The notes under the pieces were generated by a model. It was not told the origin of the DNA, did not search any database, and saw nothing but the letters and a program-made list of their open reading frames with translations. Source: Archaeoglobi archaeon JdFR-42 (GTDB taxonomy: Archaea; Halobacteriota; Archaeoglobi; Archaeoglobales; JdFR-42). Taken from it: a stretch of 43,417 nucleotides of DNA. Positions 26,544 through 35,544 of the stretch are shown here, piece by piece; positions within the stretch are counted from its first letter, which is position 1, and every line of letters starts with the position of its first letter. The DNA lies in assembly GCA_002010305.1 (NCBI GenBank), contig MTND01000039.1, forward strand, positions 1 to 43,417, in the 5' to 3' direction. A program made the translations under genes and the position numbers.

Positions 26544-27902
26544 ATGGATCTTGTAGTAAATAATGGGAAGGTTGTAACTCCCCAGGGTGTTTTTCAGGCC
26601 AATATCGGTATAGAGGGAGAAAAGATTGCAACCATTTCTAAGTCTCCGCTGAAAGGAGATGAGGTAATAGACGTCAGTGGGAAACTGGTAATGCCTGGGG
26701 TTATTGATCCCCATGTCCACATGGAACTCCCTTTCGGTGGGACAGTTTCAGCCGATGATTTCAAAACAGGAACTATAGCAGGGGCTTTTGGTGGTGTGAC
26801 GACCATAATAGACTTTGCAATCCAACCTAAAGGAGAGAGTCCTTTTTCTGCTATTGAAGCCAGAAAGAAAGCAGCAGAAGGAAAGGTTGTGGTGGATTTT
26901 GCTCTCCACGCCTCTCTGACGGATATGGAGAAAGTGGAGGATGGAGATATCAGGAAGATTATAGAGATGGGCCTCCCCTCTTTTAAACTGTTCATGACTT
27001 ATCGAAAGGAAGGTCTGATGGTGGACGATGGAACTCTTTTCGCTCTTCTTCAGGAGACAGCCAGTTTGAAAGGTCTTGTGGGAGTGCATGCAGAAAATGC
27101 GGCTGTTCTGGAATATCTGATTGCAAAATTCCTCAGAGAGGGGAAAACTGAACCTAAATATCACGCTCTGAGCAGACCGAATTTTGTGGAAGGAGAATGT
27201 ATAAACAGAGCAATCACCCTTACCGAGGAGGCAAATTCCAGTCTGTATATATTTCATATGTCAACGAAAGAAGGACTGGAGGCAGTTAAGTCTGCAAAGA
27301 CGCGTGGAGTAAAGGTTTTGGCTGAAACCTGCCCTCATTATTTGATGCTCACGGATGAGAAATATGAAGAAAATGGGCAGCTATATGTCATGAGCCCTCC
27401 ACTCAGAAAACGGGAAGACAATGAGGCTCTGTGGCAGGGTGTTGTCAATGGTTGGATCGATGTGGTGAGCACTGATCACTGTCCCTTTCGAACAGACCAG
27501 AAGGCTATGGGAGACACTTTTGACAAGATACCCAATGGTGTACCTGGAATTGAAACCCTGTTGCCAGTGATGTTTTCTGAGGGATTAAAGAGAGGTATGC
27601 CCCTTGAACGTCTGGTAGAAGTGTTGAGCTACAATCCTGCAAGGATTTTTGGTCTTGAAAATAAAGGGGCCATTGAAGTCGGAAAAGACGCTGACCTCGT
27701 TATACTAGATCCCAGAGAAGAACGGACTCTTTCGTATGAGACTCTGCACATGAACTTGGACTACAGTATTTTTGAAGGTCTGAAGGTGAAAGGATATCCG
27801 GTTACCACCATCTCCAGAGGAGAGGTGATAGTAGATAACAATGAGTTCTATGGAAAGGAGGGTCGAGGTCGGTTTATTGAAAGAGTTTCGGGTGGATGGT
27901 AA
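26544..27902 (+). CDS. hydA: Dihydropyrimidinase (D-hydantoinase family)
   Basis: The enzyme opens the ring of 5,6-dihydrouracil to N-carbamoyl-beta-alanine. The 452-residue amidohydrolase has all metal ligands: H57 and H59 (DPHVH), the lysine to be carboxylated K148 (LPSFKLFMTY), H182 (GVHAEN), H238 (FHMSTKEG) and D311 (VSTDHCPF). The FKLFMTY and STDHCPF forms are characteristic of dihydropyrimidinases as opposed to dihydroorotases. It sits between the dehydrogenase and the amidase of the same path. Other cyclic imides or hydantoins are possible substrates. Confidence 0.92.
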   Translation: MDLVVNNGKVVTPQGVFQANIGIEGEKIATISKSPLKGDEVIDVSGKLVMPGVIDPHVHMELPFGGTVSADDFKTGTIAGAFGGVTTIIDFAIQPKGESPFSAIEARKKAAEGKVVVDFALHASLTDMEKVEDGDIRKIIEMGLPSFKLFMTYRKEGLMVDDGTLFALLQETASLKGLVGVHAENAAVLEYLIAKFLREGKTEPKYHALSRPNFVEGECINRAITLTEEANSSLYIFHMSTKEGLEAVKSAKTRGVKVLAETCPHYLMLTDEKYEENGQLYVMSPPLRKREDNEALWQGVVNGWIDVVSTDHCPFRTDQKAMGDTFDKIPNGVPGIETLLPVMFSEGLKRGMPLERLVEVLSYNPARIFGLENKGAIEVGKDADLVILDPREERTLSYETLHMNLDYSIFEGLKVKGYPVTTISRGEVIVDNNEFYGKEGRGRFIERVSGGW

Positions 27903-27929
27903 AGAAATGTAACAGGAGGAGGTATAGAA

Positions 27930-28772
27930 ATGGTTAAAATTGGACTTGTACAGATGAAGTGTGTTGAAGATAAACAGGCAAATGTGGACAAGGCTATTGA
28001 AAAAATAGGTGAAGCTGTGGATCAGGGAGCAAAGATTGTATGTCTACAGGAGCTGTTCAATGGGATATATTTCCCTCAGTATCTGGATAACAAGTTTTTC
28101 AGTCTGTATCCTGAACCTGTACCAGGTGGAGAAAGTATTGTAAAGATGCAGGAAGTGGCTGAAGAAAACAACATCGTACTGGTTGTTCCTGTTTGGGAAG
28201 AGGCAGAGAAAGGCGTGTATTACAATACTGCTGCCGTGATAGATGCCAATGGTGAGTACTTGGGTAAATACAGGAAAACCCATATCCCCCATCTGGCACA
28301 GTATCAGGAGAAGTATTATTTCACACCTGGGGATCTTGGATATCCAGTTTTTGAGACAAAATACGGGCGTGTTGGTATAGCTATCTGCTATGACAGGCAC
28401 TTCCCTGAGTGTTTCAGATCCCTAGCCCTTGGAGGAGCGGAAATCGTCTTTGTTCCAACTGCAACAGCAGGATGGACACGATACCTCTGGGATCTTGAAA
28501 TAAGAGGGCATGCTGTCGCAAACATGTTCTTTGTTGCAGGGTTGAACAGAGTAGGCCAAGAGGGTGACATGGAGTTTTATGGTTCAAGTTACATAGCCGA
28601 TCCTAAAGGTCAGTACGTGGAGGATAAACAAGCTAGCGATACCGAGGAAGAAGTGCTGGTAGTGGACTGTGACTTCGATCAGATTGCAGAAGTCAGAAAA
28701 ATGTGGCATTTCTTCAGAGATAGAAGACCAAGCATGTACAAGAAGATTTGCTCCTACCCAGCCCTTCCATAA
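27930..28772 (+). CDS. N-carbamoyl-beta-alanine amidohydrolase-like nitrilase
   Basis: The protein of 280 residues belongs to the nitrilase superfamily, with the full triad: E41 (LQELFNG), K116 (GKYRKTHIPH) and C153 (AICYDRHFPE). The GKYRKTHIPH and CYDRHFPE forms match the beta-ureidopropionase/N-carbamoylputrescine amidase group. In this operon the expected reaction is N-carbamoyl-beta-alanine to beta-alanine, CO2 and ammonia, which completes reductive pyrimidine breakdown. A strong SD site (AGGAGGAGG) lies upstream. Putrescine synthesis from carbamoylputrescine is the main alternative, but the two preceding genes favour the pyrimidine role. Confidence 0.9.
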   Translation: MVKIGLVQMKCVEDKQANVDKAIEKIGEAVDQGAKIVCLQELFNGIYFPQYLDNKFFSLYPEPVPGGESIVKMQEVAEENNIVLVVPVWEEAEKGVYYNTAAVIDANGEYLGKYRKTHIPHLAQYQEKYYFTPGDLGYPVFETKYGRVGIAICYDRHFPECFRSLALGGAEIVFVPTATAGWTRYLWDLEIRGHAVANMFFVAGLNRVGQEGDMEFYGSSYIADPKGQYVEDKQASDTEEEVLVVDCDFDQIAEVRKMWHFFRDRRPSMYKKICSYPALP

Positions 28773-28787
28773 ATTCTATAAGTTCCG

Positions 28788-28830
28788 TAGGGTTACATCC
28801 CTATTTTATTTTTTCAGGGTTCACCCTTTT
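28788..28830 (+). terminator. Tandem hairpins with T tracts ending the pyrimidine operon
   Basis: TAGGG-TTACAT-CCCTA (28788-28803) is followed by TTTTATTTTTT. A second stem, AGGGT-TC-ACCCT (28816-28827), is followed by TTT. Both read as terminators on the plus strand after the nitrilase gene and protect the convergent gene from read-through. Confidence 0.55.
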
Positions 28831-28858
28831 GTCTGTTGTTTCTTCTCACTTTTGAGTT

Positions 28859-29911
28859 CTATTTTAGCGATTCTACTGGAGCGTCATGAGCAGCCTGAGT
28901 GAAAGCTTTTATGTTTTCGTAAGGGACGGTTGCCGGGATATCGCAGCCTGGCATCAGAACGTAAGCCCCCCCTTCAAAGTACTGTTTTCCAGCGGTTTCA
29001 ATGGCTTTTTTAGCCTGATCATACACGGATTCTGGAGTTGCATCATGGAGTACCGTAACTGGATCCAGGTTCCCTCCCATGCATATTTTTCCCTTAAGTT
29101 TTTCTACTGCAAAAGCCAGATCTACTCTGTGATCTAGGCTAAACAGGTCGGCTCCACTCTCTGGCATGATTTCTAGTCTATCGGATGTATCTCCACAAAT
29201 ATGGAGAATGGTTTTTACACCCAGTTTGGAATAAGTTTCTGTCAAATTCTTAAGGTATGGTAGAGCAAATTCTTTAAAGTGTTTTGGAGAAACAAGATCT
29301 CCCGCTGCTGTGGGATCAGCGATACTCACACATTCCAGAATCCCCTCTTCGATCAACGGTTTATAAAATCTTTTTATGGCTTGGAGAGCAAATTCAATTA
29401 CTTTTCTTGCAAAATCCGGTTGTTTATACAGATCTATCAGTAATCTTTCCGCCCCCCTGAACTGACCGGCAAGAGTAAAGGGACCCCATTGAGTTGTGGC
29501 TACCAGATATGTGTCTCCTATTTTTTCGGCAACCATTCGGGTTGTTTTTCGTATCGAGTCGATAACTGGATATTCATCAATTTTATCAAGTTCGAGCAGA
29601 TCCAGGTCTTCTGGAGATGTTACGATGGGTCTGGCAAGTTCTGGAGCTGAATTCTTGGGATACTTCATCTCCCCTCCAAGAGCAGCGCCGGGATAGTTGT
29701 TGTAACCAGATCCAGGGTATACCACATCACTCCTCAACTTTTCGGCTATTTTTACCATAACGGCAGCATATTCTTCTGGATCCGTCTCGAAAGTCTGAAA
29801 GGTATTATTCGTGTTAAAAATGGTCCACATTCCTCCCCCAAAAAAGGCAACTGGAATCCTATCAGGGATATTGAGATCCATAGCCGCTAAAATAACGTCT
29901 TTTGGATTCAT
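28859..29911 (-). CDS. MtaA/CmuA-like (UroD-fold) methyltransferase, second copy
   Basis: The 350-residue protein is a second UroD-superfamily member with the methyltransferase zinc pattern: HICGD (about residues 239-243) and LMPGCDIPATVPYEN (Cys about 322). It shares the layout of the copy at 6554-7540 but differs in most residues. It keeps SLDHRVDL and GGNLDPV, where the other has SLDQKISL and GGNINPI. Methyl transfer between a corrinoid protein and a thiol is the family role. No corrinoid protein is nearby. An 8-bp inverted repeat covers its start codon. The transglutaminase-like gene lies 122 bp upstream on the same strand. The substrate is unknown. Confidence 0.85.
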   Translation of the reverse strand: MNPKDVILAAMDLNIPDRIPVAFFGGGMWTIFNTNNTFQTFETDPEEYAAVMVKIAEKLRSDVVYPGSGYNNYPGAALGGEMKYPKNSAPELARPIVTSPEDLDLLELDKIDEYPVIDSIRKTTRMVAEKIGDTYLVATTQWGPFTLAGQFRGAERLLIDLYKQPDFARKVIEFALQAIKRFYKPLIEEGILECVSIADPTAAGDLVSPKHFKEFALPYLKNLTETYSKLGVKTILHICGDTSDRLEIMPESGADLFSLDHRVDLAFAVEKLKGKICMGGNLDPVTVLHDATPESVYDQAKKAIETAGKQYFEGGAYVLMPGCDIPATVPYENIKAFTQAAHDAPVESLK

Positions 29912-29926
29912 GATATCTTCATGAAT
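29906..29926. repeat. Inverted repeat over the start codon of the second methyltransferase gene
   Basis: ATTCATGA and TCATGAAT form an 8-bp inverted repeat around a 5-base spacer. The start codon (complement of 29909-29911) lies in one arm. It could hide the start in an mRNA hairpin or bind a repressor. Confidence 0.4.
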
Positions 29927-30033
29927 ATTGTGGTGATTTAAGGCTTGCGATGGTTTAACTTCAAAAGTAGAACCATTTTACGGATATATATGAGTCAAAA
30001 AAATAAGCAAGTGAAAAAGAGAAAATGATGGTC

Positions 30034-30951
30034 TTACAGTTTCCACCGCCCTTCTTCTATCACATACTGCTGGATGTCCTTGTAATATCTGGATTTAGTA
30101 TCTTCGATCTCGTCCTCGATCAACCATCTTGAAGGTTCTCCCTTTCTCGGATCTGGAACATCATCAGGTACTTTCCAAAAAGGGTACGGGCATGATTTGA
30201 GGTATGTGTGTCTGGCGAAGTTCTCCAGGTAGGGTTTACCCCATATCTTCTCTAGATGCTCCCATTTCTCTTCCTTGGACATCTCCCTAACTTGGTTGGT
30301 ATAGGGATCAATGTTTTTCTGGCAGAATGCCTTAGTAACACCGATCTCTTTGAATTGCTTCAGCAGGGTATCTTTGAGGATGTTGGGAGTGTGTCCAAGA
30401 TTAGCATATACGTGGTCTGGCACTACCATATTGAAGCTATCATATGCGTACCACTGGTAGTCAAAAGGAAGCATGGGTCTGTCGAAGAAGGGATCAGCCT
30501 CGATCCACCTCCCGCCAATGTACACCTCAATGGTGTTGTGGATGAATGCATTCACAGGCAGTTGGTCTACCAACTCAGGAGGTACAAAGATTTTGGGATA
30601 ATCACGATAGCACAGTGTGTATGTGAATCTTGCTGGTATCTTATTTAAACGGTACAGTGTTACCTGCAGGTTTGTTCTATTAAAGCAATTTCCCTCTCCC
30701 TCTTCTATGGTATCCCTGGCACTTTTGGGGGGTTCATAACATAATTTGAGGTTCTCGACTACCCAGTTCCATATATTTACAGCAAGTTCTCGAGGAGTTT
30801 CAACTCCTTCAGCAAGTTTGGCAGCGAGATCTCTAACAACTTCGTCTTTTGCATCTTCATAAGGCGTATCCACAAAATATCTATCAAAATCTGGTTCCTG
30901 TGGCGGTTCCCATGGTACAGGACTGTCAAAATCCTCATACGGTTTTTTCAT
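30034..30951 (-). CDS. Transglutaminase-like cysteine protease superfamily protein
   Basis: The 305-residue protein has the transglutaminase-core triad: C89 in GEGNCFNRTNLQ, H138 in AFIHNTIEVY, and D153 in WIEADPFFD. The Cys segment is followed by IPARF, usual in the fold. There is no signal peptide or membrane helix, so it should be cytosolic, unlike many exported members. The C-terminal 140 residues are rich in Trp, Lys and Pro and are not recognised. The start is supported by GAGGGG 6 bp upstream and an AT-rich box (ATTATATATTAATT) about 45 bp upstream. The substrate could be a peptide or amide; the family includes peptidases and deamidases. Confidence 0.8.
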   Translation of the reverse strand: MKKPYEDFDSPVPWEPPQEPDFDRYFVDTPYEDAKDEVVRDLAAKLAEGVETPRELAVNIWNWVVENLKLCYEPPKSARDTIEEGEGNCFNRTNLQVTLYRLNKIPARFTYTLCYRDYPKIFVPPELVDQLPVNAFIHNTIEVYIGGRWIEADPFFDRPMLPFDYQWYAYDSFNMVVPDHVYANLGHTPNILKDTLLKQFKEIGVTKAFCQKNIDPYTNQVREMSKEEKWEHLEKIWGKPYLENFARHTYLKSCPYPFWKVPDDVPDPRKGEPSRWLIEDEIEDTKSRYYKDIQQYVIEEGRWKL

Positions 30952-31545
30952 ACATGTCCCCTCTTTTTTTATTTTACACGTAGTTTAATTAATATATAAT
31001 CATTACGCTTCAAGTTTCGTTAATTTATTATTGGTGGTATGAAAAAATAAAAAATATCGGGTTAATTTAATCGAACAAATTAGCAGATTTTATTTAACGT
31101 CTTTACCAGCTACATGCATGTATGTTGAATTGTTCTCAAGCTTTTATGCCTTAGTAATTGCTGAATTCATCTTATGCCCGCTCCCGCTTTTAGTAAATGT
31201 GTGACAAAGCTACATCTTAAAGTATGTAGAGTTACTTTCTTTTCTATTTCCACTTTTTTGGCGGTTATAAAACTCTACTTTAACCTTCCAATTGAGGTGT
31301 TGTGGGAATAATAGCTGCGTAAAATACGCGTTATATGACATTCAACCCCTTTGCTGCTGGAAAGAAGATTTTATAAAAATAAAAATGTTAATGGTGTTAT
31401 AGTGGAAGGAAAAAAGATATTTTAACTAATGGAAGAATGGATCAAATCAAAAAAATAAATGGATTGGGAGATTGAGAGTGGCTATGAGTTTTCCAAATAT
31501 AAGACTGAAGGAAAAATTACTCGGGATATATAGAAGGGGAAAATT
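30952..31545. other. A+T-rich gap before the radical SAM gene
   Basis: No convincing gene is seen in these 594 bases. The left end holds the promoter and SD site of the transglutaminase-like gene. A short stem GCGTA-AAA-TACGC lies near 31317-31329. Near the right end an ATG at 31459 opens 24 codons (MDWEIESGYEFSKYKTEGKI, then TRDI) ending at TAG 31531-31533. A second 24-codon frame at 31478-31552 overlaps the radical SAM start. Both could be leader peptides, remnants or chance. The region is visibly richer in A and T than the genes on either side. Confidence 0.5.
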
Positions 31546-32433
31546 ATGGTAAATGAAATCCAAGTAAAATCAGTTTTAAACAAACATAAAAGGAGAGATG
31601 ATTGGTTTTTGGATGATTATTCGGTAAATCCTTATGAGAGTTGCTCTTTTAATTGTATTTATTGTTACATCAGGGGAAGTAAATATGGAGAGAATATGGC
31701 AAAGACTCTATCAGCAAAAATAAATGCCCCGGAAATACTGAGAAAGCAATTAAAAAGAAGATCAAAAAAAGAAGAGCACGGTATTATCGCCTTATCAACT
31801 TCAACAGAGCCTTATATGGAAATTGAGGAAACTCTGAAGTTGACAAGGAGATTACTTGAAGTCATTCTAAGATATAAGTTTCCAGTTCATATTTTGACAA
31901 AATCGACCTTGGTTTTAAGAGATCTGGATTTGCTAAACGAAATTGATAAAAATGCAATTTTACCGAAGGATTTAAGGGGTAAATTAAATCGTGGCGTAAT
32001 AATTTCATTTTCCATTTCAACTTTGGATGAGAAACTGGCAAAAATTCTTGAGCGTAGGGCACCTAAACCAATAGAACGATTAGAGACAATGCAAAAATGT
32101 AAAGAAGAAGGCTTTTTAACAGGGATTTGTTTCATTCCCGTTTTGCCTTATCTTTCAGATTCTGAAGAACAACTTGATGAAATGATAAAAACAGCAAGAG
32201 ATTATGGAGCAGATTTTGTTTTGGTGGGAGCATTAACTTTATTTGGAAATAAACCTGCAGATTGCAAAACACTTTACTATAAATTCTTGGAAAAGTGTTA
32301 CCCAGAAATTGTACCAAAATATAAGAGTTTATTCAGAATTTTCTTTCAACCATCAAAAGAATATCAGAAAGAACTTGAAGAAAAATCAAAGAGATTGTGT
32401 GAGAAATATGGAATTAAAAATAGTATTGTCTAA
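31546..32433 (+). CDS. Radical SAM protein, SPL/photolyase-like (COG1533-like)
   Basis: The 295-residue protein has the radical SAM cluster motif CX3CX2C at C33, C37, C40 (ESCSFNCIYCY), preceded by VNPYESC as in the spore photoproduct lyase-like group. STSTEPYMEIE (about residues 84-94), ILTKS, ISFSIST and ERRAPKPIERL follow the family pattern of the SAM-binding barrel. AAGGGG lies 5 bp before the ATG. The function is unknown; relatives are named DNA repair photolyases without much proof. Codons are strongly A/T-biased (many AAA, AGA, TTA, ATT), and wide gaps lie on both sides, which suggests acquisition from another lineage. Confidence 0.85.
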   Translation: MVNEIQVKSVLNKHKRRDDWFLDDYSVNPYESCSFNCIYCYIRGSKYGENMAKTLSAKINAPEILRKQLKRRSKKEEHGIIALSTSTEPYMEIEETLKLTRRLLEVILRYKFPVHILTKSTLVLRDLDLLNEIDKNAILPKDLRGKLNRGVIISFSISTLDEKLAKILERRAPKPIERLETMQKCKEEGFLTGICFIPVLPYLSDSEEQLDEMIKTARDYGADFVLVGALTLFGNKPADCKTLYYKFLEKCYPEIVPKYKSLFRIFFQPSKEYQKELEEKSKRLCEKYGIKNSIV

Positions 32434-32869
32434 TAGTGACTTTAGATGGAACGCTTCGTCGAGTCATATAATACAGGCTATACGGTTCACTTCGTTTACC
32501 CCAAATTTGTTCTATCGGGTAGCTTTACATATATATTCAACGATTACTATGATATGTTAACAGATTCAGCCTCCGCAAGGTTATAAGTGTGGCATATCTA
32601 TTAAGGGTTATTACTAAGGAAAATAAAATTTGAAAGATATACCTCTTTATGATCATAATTGAGACTGAATTTTTCCTCTTGCAGGTATTATACCGTCTTG
32701 GGGATGTTTATACTTAATTGCTGATATGGAGTATACAGGAGATAAGGCCAATTGATGTTAAAAGTTTTATGAGAATAGAGAGGGCGTGTAGCTCTCTGTA
32801 ATATGATGCATTCAAGTATAAAGATTATAACATTGAGAGGTCAATATATTCTAACAGGAGTTGTATCTA
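32434..32869. other. Gap between the radical SAM and DUF2769 genes
   Basis: No firm feature is seen. An ATG at 32446 opens 46 codons (MERFVESYNTGYTVHFVYPK...) to TAA at 32586, directly after an in-frame stop and with no SD sequence. It is not recognisable and may be a remnant. AGGAG at 32856-32860 is the SD site of the next gene, and TATAAAG near 32815 may be its promoter. Confidence 0.4.
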
Positions 32870-33175
32870 ATGTCTGAAACCTTTGAGGAGAAAATAAAAG
32901 CGATGAAAACCATTTCTCCAGAGGAAATGGATAAAAGGGTTAAAGAGATTAAAAATGTCTGCAAATCCTTCTGTGGAGACTGTCCCACTTATACTGGAGC
33001 AGGAGAAACACAGCTTGGATTCTGTGCGGTTGGAAAAAGCAACCTCATTAAAGAGAAAAAAGGATGTTTATGTGTTAATTGTCCCATTACAAAAGCTATG
33101 TCTCTCAGATGGGACTATTACTGTACATGGAAGTGGAAAAGAACTGTCAGGGATCTAAAAGTAGATATGGGATAG
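32870..33175 (+). CDS. DUF2769 family cysteine-rich protein
   Basis: The 101-residue protein has eight cysteines: C31, C35, C38 (CKSFCGDCPTY), C52, then C66, C68, C71 (GCLCVNCP), and C85. The CX3CX2CPTY motif is typical of DUF2769, found mostly in methanogens and related archaea. The cysteines could bind zinc or an iron-sulfur cluster. ATG 32870 is chosen, 9 bp after AGGAG; an in-frame TTG at 32861 directly abuts that site and is rejected. The function is unknown. A T-rich stretch (CTTTTTTATGG) soon after the stop may end the transcript. Confidence 0.8.
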   Translation: MSETFEEKIKAMKTISPEEMDKRVKEIKNVCKSFCGDCPTYTGAGETQLGFCAVGKSNLIKEKKGCLCVNCPITKAMSLRWDYYCTWKWKRTVRDLKVDMG

Positions 33176-33264
33176 ATCGGAGAGCACTCAATCTTTTTTA
33201 TGGTTCTGAGAATAAGCAGGTCATTATCCCTTAACATGAAATTCCGATTTAGCTTTTAATGTGG

Positions 33265-33335
33265 TTAACTTAATTTAAAAACCGGAGAATTTTTTCTTTG
33301 AGAGTTGAACTCTCTGATTATTTTATTAACTTAAT
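33265..33335. promoter_or_regulatory. Inverted repeat flanked by direct repeats upstream of pyrB
   Basis: GAGAGTT-G-AACTCTC (33300-33314) is a perfect 7-bp inverted repeat. TTAACTTAAT occurs on both sides (33265-33274 and 33326-33335), 61 bp apart. The set ends about 30 bp before the pyrB box A. A regulator site for pyrimidine synthesis is inferred. Confidence 0.4.
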
Positions 33336-33337
33336 GA

Positions 33338-34781
<1,444 letters not shown>

Positions 34782-34853
34782 CCTGGAAGGGAAATCAGCG
34801 ATAAAGAACATTAGGTAGGTAATTGACGAGAATTAGAATTGGAGGGAGGACCC

Positions 34854-35402
34854 ATGGAGATGATAGAGATTAGACCAGGAGATTTCTATAAGCTACTTGC
34901 CAGACCTGTGGTAGTCGTTTCAACGATCTCTCCAGAAGGAGTTCCAAATGCAGCACCTTTCAGCTTCTGCACACCCATCAGTTTCGATCCACCCATCTTT
35001 GGAATTTCCTGTCAACCCCGGCATGATACTTGGAAAAATATTCAGCGAAATGGTGAGTTTGTAATCAATCTCATCGGTGAAGAAATGAGTTCCACACTGA
35101 AGATACTGGGGAAAAAATTTCCATACGGAGTAAATGAGATTGAAAAGGCTGGGCTAACGGAAGTTAAGGCTAAGGCAATTAAACCACCCCGGATTGGTGA
35201 GGCATATGGATGGCTTGAATGTAAACTGGTGGATAGCAGTGTTATAGGAGATCACGTGGTAATTGCAGGAGAGGTGGTGGTGGCAGAAGCAAGAGAAGGG
35301 ATGATGGAAGAAGTCGTCTCCCTTGAGAAAGCCAGGCCACTCTGTCATCTGGCTAAAGAATTCTTTACCATCCCTGAAAAAGTTATAAAAATTCCCCGGT
35401 AG
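34854..35402 (+). CDS. Flavoredoxin-like flavin reductase domain protein
   Basis: The 182-residue protein is of the flavin reductase-like, FMN-binding split-barrel family. Its signatures are VVVSTISPEGVPNAAPFSF (about residues 18-36), PPIFGISCQPRHDTWKNI (about 44-62), EFVINLIGEEM, and a late HLAKEFF. ATG 34854 is chosen because GGAGG in GGAGGGAGG lies 4-8 bp upstream. Related archaeal proteins bind FMN and pass electrons, but the partner is not known. It follows pyrI by 72 bp and may have its own promoter. No catalytic cysteine is conserved. Confidence 0.85.
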   Translation: MEMIEIRPGDFYKLLARPVVVVSTISPEGVPNAAPFSFCTPISFDPPIFGISCQPRHDTWKNIQRNGEFVINLIGEEMSSTLKILGKKFPYGVNEIEKAGLTEVKAKAIKPPRIGEAYGWLECKLVDSSVIGDHVVIAGEVVVAEAREGMMEEVVSLEKARPLCHLAKEFFTIPEKVIKIPR

Positions 35403-35439
35403 ATTAAACGAGCCATATTGTAACATCTTCGATTTGCAA

Positions 35440-35461
35440 ATTGTTAACGTACGTTAACAAT
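35440..35461. promoter_or_regulatory. Perfect 22-bp palindrome upstream of the MFS gene
   Basis: ATTGTTAACGT followed by its exact reverse complement gives a 22-bp palindrome with no spacer. It lies 38 bp after the flavoredoxin stop and 84 bp before the MFS start, upstream of a TATA-like AGATATATAT. The dyad shape suggests a dimeric repressor or activator site. A transcript-end hairpin is the alternative. Confidence 0.55.
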
Positions 35462-35544
35462 ACCAGCGAAAGTCCACGTATCATAGAACATCATAAGTTT
35501 ACATATTTACAACATATTTATAATAAGATATATATCCATTGAGA

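Noticed and set aside
32446-32586. 46-codon frame after the radical SAM gene
   Set aside because: No SD site or promoter, unrecognisable sequence, and directly preceded by an in-frame stop; noted only as a possible remnant.
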